A DNA stretch of 64,000 nt, taken from positions 1 through 64,000 of the forward strand of contig JAIBAT010000019.1 in assembly GCA_019695055.1 (NCBI GenBank). Reading direction: 5' to 3'. Every line of letters begins with the position of its first letter. Position 1 is the first letter of the stretch. Origin of the DNA: Candidatus Sumerlaeaceae bacterium. GTDB taxonomy: Bacteria > Sumerlaeota > Sumerlaeia > Sumerlaeales > Sumerlaeaceae. Made by a program: the position numbers and the translations under genes. This document shows positions 18,512-28,502 of this stretch, in pieces. The notes under the pieces are model-generated. The model had not been told where the DNA came from, did not search any database, and worked only from the letters and a program-made list of their open reading frames with translations.

Positions 18512-20158
18512 TCATGGTTTCACCAGCCACATTTCGCCCCAGTGGATCCAGTTGGCTGGTTCTCCGTCGCGCTCGGCCGTTGGAAGGAGGAAATCGAACT
18601 CGCGGCGAGCGGAGTTGAGCATCTTGATATCGCGCAACGGATCCTTGTGGCGGGCCTTCGCAAGATCTTCCGAGCGCACCGTGGCGACAAACGCAAACGG
18701 TCGCGTTGCGGTTGTGGGTGCATCCTCCGTTGGCCCGTAGGAAACAAGATTGTCCACGCCCCAGGTGATGAACCGGAACGTGGGGTGGTCGGCCATTTCC
18801 TGCGGCACATAAATCTTTTGAGCAACTGAACCCGTATTAAGGACCGCGCGGGCCGGCTCACAGAGGTTCCACTTCTGAAATTCCTGCTGAACGGCCAGTG
18901 AGCGCGGGAAGCGCCGGAAATAGGTGTCGAGTTGGATTGAGGCAAATAGGGCCAGCAGGGCTCCGACGGCTGCCAATCGGAATGTCGGTTTCACAGCAGA
19001 CCGTGCGAGGCTATCCCATGTCCATTTCAGGCCGAAAACATACACCATGACCACGGCCGGGGTGGCTCCCTGCATTCGTAGCAAGTTGGGTGCACCAAAG
19101 GAAAACACGCTGGTGAGCGACATGAAGAAGATCCAAACGAGTGTAAGGAATGCGAACTCGTTGCGACCAGAGTTAACGACGCACCAGATCAAACCAATGT
19201 AAAAGAACAGTCCGGATATCCAGTCAAAGACGGGTTCGTAGGGCAGGTTGTGCTTGCCGACGTGGTCCCCGCGGACCGTCCACATCTTCGCGATGTCCCA
19301 TGCGTTGGCAGTCAATCCCGAAGCAGCTTCCAGGGTGGTCTTGGGCACCTCGACTTTGCCGGGGGAGCCATCGGGATTTTTTGTCTCGAGGGTTTTTCGA
19401 AACATGGATACCTCATCCATTCGCCCCGAGAAATGCTCCGGGTGGCGAAGGTAGTCCACCCCAAGGGGCAGAAAAACCGCGACCGATACGGCCACGATCA
19501 TGGCGAGAGATCTCCAATCGCGCCGCCACTCCAATTGCCGATGCCAAAGCAACCATGTCACCCAGACGACAAGCACGATGGGAATAAAGCGAAAGGACAG
19601 ATAGGTATAGAGCCCAAGCCCGAGGAATAGTCCGCAGAGAATAGCGTCGCTTGTTTTTCGGGATTCCCGCCAACGCAGAAAAAACACCACGACCAGCAGG
19701 ATGAAGACCGGAGGCAGGGCGGCCCGGAACACACTGCGGCTGAAGTGGAGGTGCCACCTGAATACGGCCAGGCAGAACATTCCGACGAGCGCCCAGCGGG
19801 CATTGCCAAAAACGCGCTTTCCAACGGGCCACATCAGCGCGACGCCAAAAATCCCCCAAAGCGCGGTTGCTGCGCGGGCCTTCCACACAGCATGGCCAAA
19901 AAGTGCGAAAAAGCCCCCCAAATAGTAAATGTAGAGGGGCTCGCGCATGTGCCCCTCGGTGGTGAAAAAGATGGGCCAGTTGCCGTGGCCGATGCTCAGC
20001 CCGTCGAGGGCGTAGATGGCCTCGTCATACCAGAGTCCGGGAGGAATAGAGTCCAGGGCTACCAGACGCAAAACTGCCGCGAGCAGCACAATTGCCGCTG
20101 CCGCCCAGGGTTCCCATGGCGGACGGCGTGATTCGGTCCCCGTTACCTCCGTTGACAT
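18512..20158 (-). CDS. GT39/ArnT-like polyprenyl-phosphate-dependent membrane glycosyltransferase
   Basis: This 548-aa multi-spanning protein of the dolichyl-phosphate-mannose protein mannosyltransferase-like (GT-C) superfamily likely transfers a lipid-linked sugar outside the cytoplasm. The first periplasmic loop carries PPGLWYDEAIYALDGLSIGH, with the DE catalytic motif expected there, followed by TTEGHMREPLYIYYLG. About ten hydrophobic segments run through residue 410 and a soluble C-terminal domain follows. The acceptor is unknown. The upstream pseudopilin gene, 60 bases away on the same strand, may be co-transcribed, which would allow a role in pilin or surface-glycan modification, but this is speculative. 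Confidence 0.85.
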   Translation of the reverse strand: MSTEVTGTESRRPPWEPWAAAAIVLLAAVLRLVALDSIPPGLWYDEAIYALDGLSIGHGNWPIFFTTEGHMREPLYIYYLGGFFALFGHAVWKARAATALWGIFGVALMWPVGKRVFGNARWALVGMFCLAVFRWHLHFSRSVFRAALPPVFILLVVVFFLRWRESRKTSDAILCGLFLGLGLYTYLSFRFIPIVLVVWVTWLLWHRQLEWRRDWRSLAMIVAVSVAVFLPLGVDYLRHPEHFSGRMDEVSMFRKTLETKNPDGSPGKVEVPKTTLEAASGLTANAWDIAKMWTVRGDHVGKHNLPYEPVFDWISGLFFYIGLIWCVVNSGRNEFAFLTLVWIFFMSLTSVFSFGAPNLLRMQGATPAVVMVYVFGLKWTWDSLARSAVKPTFRLAAVGALLALFASIQLDTYFRRFPRSLAVQQEFQKWNLCEPARAVLNTGSVAQKIYVPQEMADHPTFRFITWGVDNLVSYGPTEDAPTTATRPFAFVATVRSEDLAKARHKDPLRDIKMLNSARREFDFLLPTAERDGEPANWIHWGEMWLVKP

Positions 20159-20220
20159 GGCCTTATCCTGCGGGAGGACGTGGCCTGCCTTTCAACAAAA
20201 ATGGCGGACCAAAAGGGGCG

Positions 20221-20871
20221 CTACTGCCACTGTTCCACGTATTGCGGCACACGCACGATGCCTGGCCGATTTGGATTGGTCAAATCGTGGGGATCGCCGT
20301 ATTTCGTGTGCAACGGCCCCACACGCACGATGTCTCCCTGACTCGTGACACCGTTGGTCGGATCGTAGTCCACGCCCTTCTCGTTGCAGTCGGGATTCTC
20401 AACCGGGCGGCCGCCGTAAGCCTGGTACAGGTCGGGCCCGCCGCTGTTAATGCGCCACGCGCCGCCCGATGTCAGTCCCGAACCGCGGGTCGGAATGTCG
20501 TCCGCATCCACATAGTCGTAAGTGTCGAACGGCTTCTGGTCATAGACGGCCCATCCCTCGCGTGCCAGAAAGGGATCCCTTGGAAACGAAGACTGGTACG
20601 CAATCGGCGAGGTCAGCGGCATCAGGCGAAGGCTCACCGGCGTCAGAAACGGCGAATTGGGGACGATCCCAAAGCCTTTGGCCGGAGGATATCCGTTGAA
20701 GTCGGTGGCGTAGGCCTCAAGCGATGCGGCCATGGTTCGGAAATCACTTCTCACCACGGCGACTTTTGCACGCACCTGCGCCTGTTGATAATTTACTACC
20801 GCCAGTGCTGCCAGGATGGCTATGATGGCAACAACCACCAGCAGTTCAATCAGTGTAAACGCCCGTTTCAT
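20221..20871 (-). CDS. Type II/IV pseudopilin (prepilin-type N-terminal methylation protein)
   Basis: This is a secreted fibre subunit or minor pilin of the type II secretion/type IV pilus class. I took the ATG at 20871, preceded by GGGGGAGA, so the protein (216 aa) begins MKRAFTLIELLVVVAIIAIL. That is a short basic leader, the FTLIE cleavage site with Glu at +5 after processing, and the hydrophobic helix. The C-terminal domain contains VRSDFRTMAASLEAYATDFN, NGYPPAKG, SPIAYQSSFPRDPF and ends with YDPTNGVTSQGDIVRV. This resembles the G-type pseudopilin variant found in several uncultured phyla. The same C-terminal pattern recurs in the gene at 47121-47792. No prepilin peptidase is in the window. 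Confidence 0.93.
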   Translation of the reverse strand: MKRAFTLIELLVVVAIIAILAALAVVNYQQAQVRAKVAVVRSDFRTMAASLEAYATDFNGYPPAKGFGIVPNSPFLTPVSLRLMPLTSPIAYQSSFPRDPFLAREGWAVYDQKPFDTYDYVDADDIPTRGSGLTSGGAWRINSGGPDLYQAYGGRPVENPDCNEKGVDYDPTNGVTSQGDIVRVGPLHTKYGDPHDLTNPNRPGIVRVPQYVEQWQ

Positions 20872-21028
20872 GGGTTTCTCTCCCCCTCGCATTGCGGTTA
20901 TGCGGTTCATTCAGGGCGAAATCAAAATCACAAAATCTGTTGCCCCAACCTAATAGACGTAAAAGCGGTCAATTAGGTGCATGAAAAAATAACACAGCAT
21001 AACGAATGCCAAAACCGAGTGTGGGGGA

Positions 21029-24000
21029 TCAGTGTCCCACGGTGGAATTTTCAGGGTTTTCAGCCGGTGGTGCGACGTGTTTTCCACCACCCATTTTCTC
21101 GATGACCACAAACAACACAGGAATAAGGAATATGGCGATGAAACTGGCGAACGTCATTCCGCCGATAACCGCATACCCCATCACCTGACGGGAAAGACCA
21201 CCCGCGCCGCTTGCCAGGGCAAGGGGCACGCAACCCAGAATGAACGCAAAGCTGGTCATCAGAATCGGGCGCAGTCGGAGCTTTGCGCCTTCGAGCGCGG
21301 CCTCCGCCAGCGGTTTGCCCTGCTCGACGCCCATCTTGGCAAATTCCACGATCAGGATGGCGTTCTTCGCCGCGAGACCGATGAGCATAACCAACCCGAT
21401 CTGTGCGTAAACGTTGTTTTCATAATTGCCCAGCATCAGGCCGGCAAAGGCCCCGCACACGGCGACTGGCGTCCCCAGCAGCACGCTGAACGGCAGCTTC
21501 CAGCTTTCGTATTGCGCCGCCAGGATCAGGAAGACGCACAGCAGTGAAATCCCGAAAATGACCATCGGGGAAACGCCCTGCTGAGCCTGTTTTTCCTGGA
21601 AACTCATGCCAAGGTAATCGTAACCCATTTCCCGGGGCATGGAGGCGGCAAAGGCCTCCTCCAGCGCTTTCATGGCCTGCGCCGAGCTGATGCCGGGCTT
21701 GGCCGTGGCGTTGATCTGGGCGCTTCGATAGAGATTGTAGCGCATCGTGAATTCCGGCCCGGCAGTTTGTTGCGTCGTCGTCAGGGCTGAGAGCGGGACC
21801 ATGCCACCCTCGCCATTGCGCACATAAAACTGCCCGACATCTTCCACTTTTGTCCGGTAGTCGCCCTCGGCCTGGACGTAAATCTGCCACTGTCGTCCGA
21901 ACCGGTTGAAATAATTGATGAAGGCGCCGCCCATGAAGCACTGCAACGTTTGGTAAACGTCCTGCAGCTTCACGCTTTGCTTAAGTGTCCTGTCGCGGTC
22001 AACCGTCATGAAAACCTGCGGCACCTGAGGGCTGTAAGTTGTTGTAACGCGTGCCAGTTCGGGCCGCTTGCGGGCCTCCGCGAGGAACTTGTTCACATTC
22101 TCCGTCAGGAAGTCGAGGTCCTTGCCCGCACGGTCCTGAAGGACGAAAGTCACGCCGCCTGATGTTCCGATACCCGGAATGGCCGGCGGCGAAAATCCGA
22201 AGGCCACGCATCCGGTGATCTTCCGGAGTTCCTTGTTAACATGGGCCATGATGGCGTCGTACTTTTCCTTGGGATCCTTGCGCACCCCCCAGTCCTTCAG
22301 CGACACAAAGAAGAATCCGCTATAGGTGTTCGTCACCGAGCTGAGCATGCTATAGCCCACCACGGCCGAACACGATTCAACGCCCGGCGTCTCCTCGATA
22401 ATCTTCTCCGCCTGCTTCATCATCTGATCCGTACGCTGCAGCGATGCCGCATCCGGAAGCTGCATTTGGGCAAAGAAGTAGCCCTGATCCTCCTCAGGCA
22501 GGAAGCCCATGGGAATCCTTTTCCCCATCATTCCGGTAATCACGGTGATTCCGACAAGCAGCATCAGCGCCATAAAGCTTCGCCGGATCAACATGCGGCA
22601 AACACCGACGTAGCCGTCCGTGCAAATTCCAAAAACCTTGTTGAACCAGTTGAAGAACAACTGCAGCGGGCCGCGGCTGTGCTTCTTCGGCTTGAGCAAC
22701 AGTGCCGACAATGCCGGGCTCAGCGTCAGGGCGTTGAAGGCCGAGATCATAACCGACACGGCAATGGTCACGGCAAACTGTTGATAGAGCCGCCCCGTGA
22801 TTCCAGGAATGAACGCCGTCGGCAGGAACACCGCCGTCAGAATCACCGCGATCGCGATAACCGGTCCCGAAACTTCCTCCATGGCCTTCAGCGTGGCTTC
22901 CTTCGGGGTCATGCCGTGGTCGATATGGTGCTCCACGGCCTCCACCACCACGATGGCATCGTCCACGACCAACCCGATGGCCAGCACCAGTCCAAACAAC
23001 GAAAGCGTGTTGATGGAAAAGCCAAGCAGCGGGAACAGCGCAAAGGTACCGACAAGCGACACCGGCACGGCGAGCAGCGGAATCAGCGTCGCGCGCCAAC
23101 CCTGCAGGAAGAGGAACACTACGATGATAACCAGGACCAGCGCCTCGAACAGCGTGTGCACGATTTCCTTGATACCCTCGGTAACGGCCAGCGTCGTATC
23201 CAGGGCGATCTCATAATCCAAGCCTGCGGGGAACTTCTCCTTGATCTTCTCCATCAAATTCTTGGCATCCGTCGCGGCCTGGATGGCGTTGGAGCCCGGC
23301 AACTGGTAAAGCGCCACCAGCGCGGAAGGCTTGCCGTTAAATCGGGCGATTTGCCCGTAGTTCTGGGCCCCCAGCTCGATCCGCCCCACATCCTTCAGCC
23401 GCACCAGCGACCCATCCGTGTTGGCGCGAAGCACGATGTCGCCAAACTCCTCTTCGGATTCCAGGCGCCCCTGGGCCCGGACGGAGTAGGTGAACTCCTG
23501 ACCCGTGGGAACAGGCTCGCCGCCGATTTGACCCGCGGGATTCACCTTGTTCTGCGTCTGCACGGCACTGATGATTTCCGGGATGGTCATATTGAGTTTG
23601 GCCAACTGATCCGGCTTTACCCAAAGCCGCATCGCGTACTGTCCGGCGCCAAACACTGTGACGCTCGCGATGCCGCGCACCCGGGTCATCTGGTCGGAAA
23701 TGTTAATGTTTGCGTAATTCGCAAGAAAAACGCTGTCGTAGGCGCCACTGGGGGAGAAAAGCGAGAACATGACCAGCGGCGACATGGTGGATTTTTGAAC
23801 AGTCACACCGTAGTTGCGGACATCCTCCGGAAGTTGCGAATCCGCCTGGTTCGCGCGCATCTGGGCCAGAATCTGGTCCGTGTTCGGCTCCGTCTTGACG
23901 TCAAAGCTTACGTTCAACTGCATCTGGCCGTTGTTGGCGTTTGTGGAATACATGTAATCCATGTTGTCCACGCCCGACATCTGTTGCTCGATGGGCGTTG

Positions 24001-24184
24001 CCACGGATTGCTCCACCGTCTGGGCATCGGCGCCCGTGTAGGTCGCCTTCACCTGGATAAGCGGCGGCACGATGTCCGGAAACTGCGCCGTTGGCAGGCT
24101 CAGCATCGCGAAGGCCCCGATGAGCGACATCAGGATCGAAATAACCATGGCCACAATGGGCCGGTTGATAAAGAACTTAGCCAT
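21029..24184 (-). CDS. RND multidrug efflux transporter, AcrB/MexB-like (HAE1 family)
   Basis: This is the inner-membrane proton/drug antiporter of a tripartite efflux pump. The 1051-aa length is standard. The N-terminus MAKFFINRPIVAMVISILMS is typical of HAE1 proteins, and the porter repeats are present. The proton-relay pair is in LVVDDAIVVVE (transmembrane segment 4), and the partner Lys is in GLAAKNAILIVEFAK (segment 10). The adaptor gene lies 6 bases upstream on the same strand. No TolC-like outer-membrane factor is in the window, so a channel encoded elsewhere must be shared. Substrates cannot be deduced. Confidence 0.96.
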   Translation of the reverse strand: MAKFFINRPIVAMVISILMSLIGAFAMLSLPTAQFPDIVPPLIQVKATYTGADAQTVEQSVATPIEQQMSGVDNMDYMYSTNANNGQMQLNVSFDVKTEPNTDQILAQMRANQADSQLPEDVRNYGVTVQKSTMSPLVMFSLFSPSGAYDSVFLANYANINISDQMTRVRGIASVTVFGAGQYAMRLWVKPDQLAKLNMTIPEIISAVQTQNKVNPAGQIGGEPVPTGQEFTYSVRAQGRLESEEEFGDIVLRANTDGSLVRLKDVGRIELGAQNYGQIARFNGKPSALVALYQLPGSNAIQAATDAKNLMEKIKEKFPAGLDYEIALDTTLAVTEGIKEIVHTLFEALVLVIIVVFLFLQGWRATLIPLLAVPVSLVGTFALFPLLGFSINTLSLFGLVLAIGLVVDDAIVVVEAVEHHIDHGMTPKEATLKAMEEVSGPVIAIAVILTAVFLPTAFIPGITGRLYQQFAVTIAVSVMISAFNALTLSPALSALLLKPKKHSRGPLQLFFNWFNKVFGICTDGYVGVCRMLIRRSFMALMLLVGITVITGMMGKRIPMGFLPEEDQGYFFAQMQLPDAASLQRTDQMMKQAEKIIEETPGVESCSAVVGYSMLSSVTNTYSGFFFVSLKDWGVRKDPKEKYDAIMAHVNKELRKITGCVAFGFSPPAIPGIGTSGGVTFVLQDRAGKDLDFLTENVNKFLAEARKRPELARVTTTYSPQVPQVFMTVDRDRTLKQSVKLQDVYQTLQCFMGGAFINYFNRFGRQWQIYVQAEGDYRTKVEDVGQFYVRNGEGGMVPLSALTTTQQTAGPEFTMRYNLYRSAQINATAKPGISSAQAMKALEEAFAASMPREMGYDYLGMSFQEKQAQQGVSPMVIFGISLLCVFLILAAQYESWKLPFSVLLGTPVAVCGAFAGLMLGNYENNVYAQIGLVMLIGLAAKNAILIVEFAKMGVEQGKPLAEAALEGAKLRLRPILMTSFAFILGCVPLALASGAGGLSRQVMGYAVIGGMTFASFIAIFLIPVLFVVIEKMGGGKHVAPPAENPENSTVGH

Positions 24185-24190
24185 TGGGCG

Positions 24191-25417
24191 TCACTTGCCC
24201 TTGGATTTCGTGGCCGTCGTGGCTTTGTCCGCCCCGTCGGCCGTCACCGCCTTTTCCTCAAATGGCTTGGGATTCACCACCATCTCATCCCGTGCCACCT
24301 GCAGGCCTTCCACCACCACCGTTTCGCCTTCCTTTAGGCCGTCGGTGACAATCCAATTGGATCCCACCCTCTTTCCGAGCTGGATGGTCCGCACTTCCAA
24401 TTTGTTTCCTGCCCCCACAACTGGAACCTGATAGTTGCCCTGAACCTCGATGACTGCCCGCTGAGGAATCATCAGCACCCCGCCCGGCGTCTTGCGGACG
24501 ATTCGGACCTTGGCGAAGAATCCAGGCCGCAAATCGTTGCCCGGATTTGGGAACAGCGTTCGGACCTCGATCGTTCCGGTGCGCACATCGAACTGGCGGT
24601 TAATGACGTCCAGTCTGCCCTTGTGGGGGAACACCGATCCATTGGCCAGGATCAACTCAAATTCAAACGGCACCTCTGCACCGGGTTTCGTAAGGTCCGT
24701 GTTGCCTTTGGCGATCGAATTCAGGTATTCCGATTCGCTGATTTGAATCGAAGCGCGAATCGGGTCAACCTTGGAGATGGAGACCATGGCGCCTGTCGAG
24801 GGCCCCACCAAATCTCCCGTGCCCGGGTTCGCGATGCCTGCTATGCCGTCAATGGGGGAGACAACCGTACAGAACTGCAGATTGATGCCAGCCTGCTCGA
24901 CGGCGGCCGCGGCGGCCAGCACATTGGCCTTTGCCGCCGCGTTGGCTTGCACGGCCTGATCGCGCTCGGCTTCGCTGATGGCCTTCGTGCTGAACAACTG
25001 AACCTGGCGGTTCTCGTTCAGTTGCGTTTCCACCTGCTTCGCTTCCGCAAGTGCCAGATTTGCCTTTGCCTGAGCCAGCGCCGCCTCGTAGGGGCGCTTA
25101 TCTATCAGGAATAGCGTCTCGCTGGTCTTGACCACTGAGCCATTGGTGAACACCTGCTTATCCAGGTAGCCCTGCACTCTGGATACGATGGTGGCATTGG
25201 CCGAGCCATCCAGCGAGGCGACGTAGTCCTTGGAAACAGGAATATCCGCCCGCTTCACCTGTGTCACCAGCACCTCCGGCGGTCCCGCAGCCACTTCACC
25301 GGCTCCCTTGTCCTTTTTGTCGCAGCCCGGTAAAGTCAGGGCCATGAGTGCTAAGCCCACGCCGATTACCAATCGAGATTGAATCGTCCCAAGCCGTGTT
25401 TCCCGGAAATCCCGCAC
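24191..25417 (-). CDS. RND efflux periplasmic adaptor lipoprotein, AcrA-like
   Basis: This membrane-fusion protein connects the RND pump to an outer-membrane channel. I chose the GTG at 25417 (VRDFRETRLG, 408 aa) because GGAGGA lies six bases upstream. A longer reading from 25465 has no such site. A signal peptide ends in a lipobox (LTLPGC), so it is probably an inner-membrane lipoprotein. The order is lipoyl half-motif (VSRVQGYLDKQVFTNGSVVK), alpha-helical hairpin (about 105-170), second lipoyl half (VVSPIDGIAGI), beta barrel, and a membrane-proximal domain. It forms an operon with the RND gene downstream. Confidence 0.93.
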   Translation of the reverse strand: MRDFRETRLGTIQSRLVIGVGLALMALTLPGCDKKDKGAGEVAAGPPEVLVTQVKRADIPVSKDYVASLDGSANATIVSRVQGYLDKQVFTNGSVVKTSETLFLIDKRPYEAALAQAKANLALAEAKQVETQLNENRQVQLFSTKAISEAERDQAVQANAAAKANVLAAAAAVEQAGINLQFCTVVSPIDGIAGIANPGTGDLVGPSTGAMVSISKVDPIRASIQISESEYLNSIAKGNTDLTKPGAEVPFEFELILANGSVFPHKGRLDVINRQFDVRTGTIEVRTLFPNPGNDLRPGFFAKVRIVRKTPGGVLMIPQRAVIEVQGNYQVPVVGAGNKLEVRTIQLGKRVGSNWIVTDGLKEGETVVVEGLQVARDEMVVNPKPFEEKAVTADGADKATTATKSKGK

Positions 25418-25540
25418 GTGTGTTCCTCCAAGACTGACAGATGTCAAAACGGCTATTCCCAGCACCCTTTCAACGCAAACGAATTCCGCAAGTCACCACC
25501 GGATGGCGCCCACAACGCCATTTATCCACGAGTCCGATAG

Positions 25541-25580
25541 AAAAACCCCCGAATCGGGGAACCAACTCCCGATTCAGGGG
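25541..25580 (-). terminator. Rho-independent terminator of the 960-aa protein gene
   Basis: On the minus strand, CCCCTGAATCGGGA pairs with TCCCCGATTCGGGG across a short loop (positions 25580 to 25546) and is followed by TTTTT at 25545-25541. It lies 40 bases past the stop of the gene ending at 25620 and separates it from the efflux operon. Confidence 0.88.
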
Positions 25581-25619
25581 CTGAATCATACGAATCTTGC
25601 CGGTTTCCCGGCTCTCGGA

Positions 25620-28502
25620 TTAGCGGCCGCGACCGCCCGAGAAGCCTCCTGAGCTCCGGCCGCCGCCCGAGCGCCCGCCACTGTCACCGCCGAAGGACCT
25701 GCCTCCGCCGCTGATGGAACGGCTGCCACTGCCACCACCCGAGCCCGAACTGCCACGCATTGCAGAGACATCAGAACGACTCAAAGACCCGGACTTGGAG
25801 CTTGAGGAGCCACCGCTGGTCCCGCGCCCTCGCATCGAGTCGGAACCCCGTGAAGGCGTTCCCTGACGGCTCGACCCACTGCCGATGCGGCTTGAGACAT
25901 TCGAGGAGCCGTCGCCGCGGCGCGACGACACACTGTCGCGTATCTGGTCGATGCTCGCCGAGTTGTCCCGATTCTGGTACTGCTTGAAGTTCTGCTCTCG
26001 CTGCGCACCACGAACTCGTGATTCAAATTCCTGATTCAGTTCGCGTTCGGTGTTATCCGACCAGCTCGGCCGGTTCTGGACTTCGTTGCGTATCTCCGCC
26101 CGCCGTGAATCGCCGCCTGAGAAATCCGAGCCACCCTGGCCCGGGAAATGAACCGATGATCCGGACAAGCCATTTCCGGTGCTCCGGCTGGCGTGCTCTG
26201 CCTTCAGCCCGGCGATCACGCTCTCGCTACGGCTGACGTTTCCGCCGCGGCTCAAGTCGGAAACCGAGCCGCCACTGTTCGGCAATCCCTTGGACGGCGT
26301 GATCCAGTTCTTGCCGGAGCTTGCCTGCCAGCCATCGGCCGTCTTGCGGAACACGTTACCCTTCGAATCGGCAAAGACGTTGTTGGCCTTCAGCCCGTCA
26401 ATGGACCGCGACGCTGCTCCGCGCCCCGAACCGTTGCGCAGATTCTCCCGCGCAATCTGGCGGTCCTTGGCCGATAGCTTTGTGTAGTCCGTCGTGCCAA
26501 TCTTGTCACGCACCGCCTGCCGGCGGTCCGTCGCGGCTTGCGTCAACTGATTCCGGCGATCCCCGACCGCCTGTGCCACGTCGCTCCGTCGGCTTTCCTG
26601 CAGGTTGCGCACCTGCTGCCTCAGGCTGTCGTTGTTGCGATAGTCCAGGGCCTTGTCGACGCGATCCTTGTAAAGGTTGGCGTGTTCCGGGTCGTTCCAG
26701 CGCCCGTGCCACTTGTCGTCCTTACCCTTCCAATCACCATTGTGATCCCAATCGCCGTGATGGTCCCAGTCGCCATGGTGATCCCAATCATCGTCATCGC
26801 AATCCCAGTCGTTATTGTTCCAGCAGTAGCCGCCACCGCCCCACCAGCCACCGCACCAACCGGAACCGTAGCCAAACCACGCGTTCCAGCCGCAACCGTA
26901 ACCGATGCCCCAGTAGGCCCCACCACCGTAGTAGCCAAACCCGAAAGCCCAGTCACCGGTGTAGCCATTGTAGCCCACATTGAAACCGTAGGTTGCCGGC
27001 CATCCATACCAGTAATTGCCGCACCAGGGCTCATAGGCATAGCCAGTGCCATAAACCACGCAGCCGTTTTGGACGTAACCGCCGGTGTATCCCGATGTAT
27101 AACCGCAATACACATACTCAGGCGTGGAGTCGTAAACCTTCGCGTAGGTCGTGTTGTAGAGCGGGTTGGATGCCGGAAGTTCGTAAATCTCATCTGGCAC
27201 ATGGGTAGCCACCACATATTCGCCCGTCGGCTGTGAGTTCTGGTACCAGATCCCCTTCTCGCAGCAGTAGTACATATCGCCAAACTTGATCACGGCGAAC
27301 GGCGTGTTCAGGCCATACTCCAGCTTGGTTCCCTGGACGGCCTCAAACTTCGGTTGCCCGTCGAACTGCACGTTCAGCTTCGTGTTCGCGATCTCGACCA
27401 TCGTGGTCTGGGGAATCGAGGCATCCAGGATCGCCTCGCGGGCCTGCGTCGTGCCGGCCACGCTGGCCAGGGTATCGCCCTTCACTGAGTTTTCGGGAAT
27501 ACGGGAAAAGGCCTCGGGCAGCGCATTGGCCGCCTCGAACTTCCATGGGCCGTTCTTGTCCGCTGCGGAATACCAGCGGCCCGACAGCAGCACATACAGG
27601 CGCAGCGTGCTCGGCTCCAGGAAGACGTCGCTACCCGTGTTGCTCAGGTAGAACAGCCCCGTCCCGGCGATGGGTTTATAGACAAATTCGCCCTCGGTCT
27701 GGATAACTTCCGTCGGCTTGGTCGCCGTGATGATTTCCGGGACCACCGTCGTCTGCACGTCCGCCGCCACCGGGCCGTCGTCAAATTCGCCCTTGGCGGC
27801 TTCGGTCACCACCGCCGGCACACTGTCCGACTTCTTGTAGGGGCCGAGCGCCTCGGGCGCCGTAAACCAGTTCGGGCCGCCCTTCAGGTAATAGGTCTTC
27901 GAAGCCTGGTCAAAGACCACGAAGAACGGTGTGTTGATGACCTGCATCAGGTCGCCCTTCGCCATCTTGCGCAGTTGCGGCGTGCCGTCAAAGGCCACCA
28001 GCACCGCGGGGTGATCCACAAACTTGATTTCAGGCGGCGCATTGCTCAGGTCCGTGCTCTTCGGCGCGGCCTGGACCTTGTTCGCATCCAGCGACGCAAT
28101 CACCCGGTCCACCGAGACCTGCTCCTTGAACCCAAGGATTTTTCCTGCAATGAGTCCCTTCAGGGACTCCGCCTTGTCGGGTGGCGCACTCGGGAACTTG
28201 ATCTGGGTGACCGTCACGGAGGTGGCCGTCATCGTCCGCGTGTCGCGGTCGATCTGCATTTGCGATTCCAGCCACACCGCCCCGAATTGCGGCGTCGACT
28301 TGCCAGCCTCATCCAGGGAGAATGCGGCCCGCGAGTAGAGGGTCGTGTTCTTGAACGACTCCACCTGCGGCTCGTACAGCACGATCTTTCCGGCCGGTGT
28401 CGCCATCTCGCGCGGCCAGGTTGAGCTCGCCGCCTGCACGCACGCACCCGCAAAAACCACGGTCGCCGCCACTGCCAGCATTGATACTCGAATTGATTTC
28501 AT
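25620..28502 (-). CDS. Large secreted Gly/Tyr/Trp-rich protein of unknown function
   Basis: The 960-aa precursor starts at ATG 28502 (AAGGAG four bases upstream) with a signal peptide (MLAVAATVVFAGACVQA). The first 460 residues form a folded region with repeated YYLKGGPNWFTAPEALGPYK and LYVLLSGRWYSAADKNGPWK elements. Each looks like a surface-displayed W/Y-G-P-W/Y module, and a third copy is MYYCCEKGIWYQNSQPTGEY. Proteins of this kind are sometimes labelled carbohydrate-binding family V/XII, but I see no catalytic motif. Residues about 480-590 are extremely rich in Gly, Tyr and Trp. A WDHHGD tandem repeat follows (nucleotides about 26725-26790), then a charged helical part, then a Ser/Gly/Arg-rich tail of about 200 residues. 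It is probably a cell-surface or matrix protein. Confidence 0.75.
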   Translation of the reverse strand: MKSIRVSMLAVAATVVFAGACVQAASSTWPREMATPAGKIVLYEPQVESFKNTTLYSRAAFSLDEAGKSTPQFGAVWLESQMQIDRDTRTMTATSVTVTQIKFPSAPPDKAESLKGLIAGKILGFKEQVSVDRVIASLDANKVQAAPKSTDLSNAPPEIKFVDHPAVLVAFDGTPQLRKMAKGDLMQVINTPFFVVFDQASKTYYLKGGPNWFTAPEALGPYKKSDSVPAVVTEAAKGEFDDGPVAADVQTTVVPEIITATKPTEVIQTEGEFVYKPIAGTGLFYLSNTGSDVFLEPSTLRLYVLLSGRWYSAADKNGPWKFEAANALPEAFSRIPENSVKGDTLASVAGTTQAREAILDASIPQTTMVEIANTKLNVQFDGQPKFEAVQGTKLEYGLNTPFAVIKFGDMYYCCEKGIWYQNSQPTGEYVVATHVPDEIYELPASNPLYNTTYAKVYDSTPEYVYCGYTSGYTGGYVQNGCVVYGTGYAYEPWCGNYWYGWPATYGFNVGYNGYTGDWAFGFGYYGGGAYWGIGYGCGWNAWFGYGSGWCGGWWGGGGYCWNNNDWDCDDDDWDHHGDWDHHGDWDHNGDWKGKDDKWHGRWNDPEHANLYKDRVDKALDYRNNDSLRQQVRNLQESRRSDVAQAVGDRRNQLTQAATDRRQAVRDKIGTTDYTKLSAKDRQIARENLRNGSGRGAASRSIDGLKANNVFADSKGNVFRKTADGWQASSGKNWITPSKGLPNSGGSVSDLSRGGNVSRSESVIAGLKAEHASRSTGNGLSGSSVHFPGQGGSDFSGGDSRRAEIRNEVQNRPSWSDNTERELNQEFESRVRGAQREQNFKQYQNRDNSASIDQIRDSVSSRRGDGSSNVSSRIGSGSSRQGTPSRGSDSMRGRGTSGGSSSSKSGSLSRSDVSAMRGSSGSGGGSGSRSISGGGRSFGGDSGGRSGGGRSSGGFSGGRGR

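Noticed and set aside
22241..24337. 698-codon open frame antisense to the RND transporter gene
   Set aside because: His/Arg-rich composition typical of the antisense of a GC-rich gene. The minus-strand frame is a complete AcrB-like protein.
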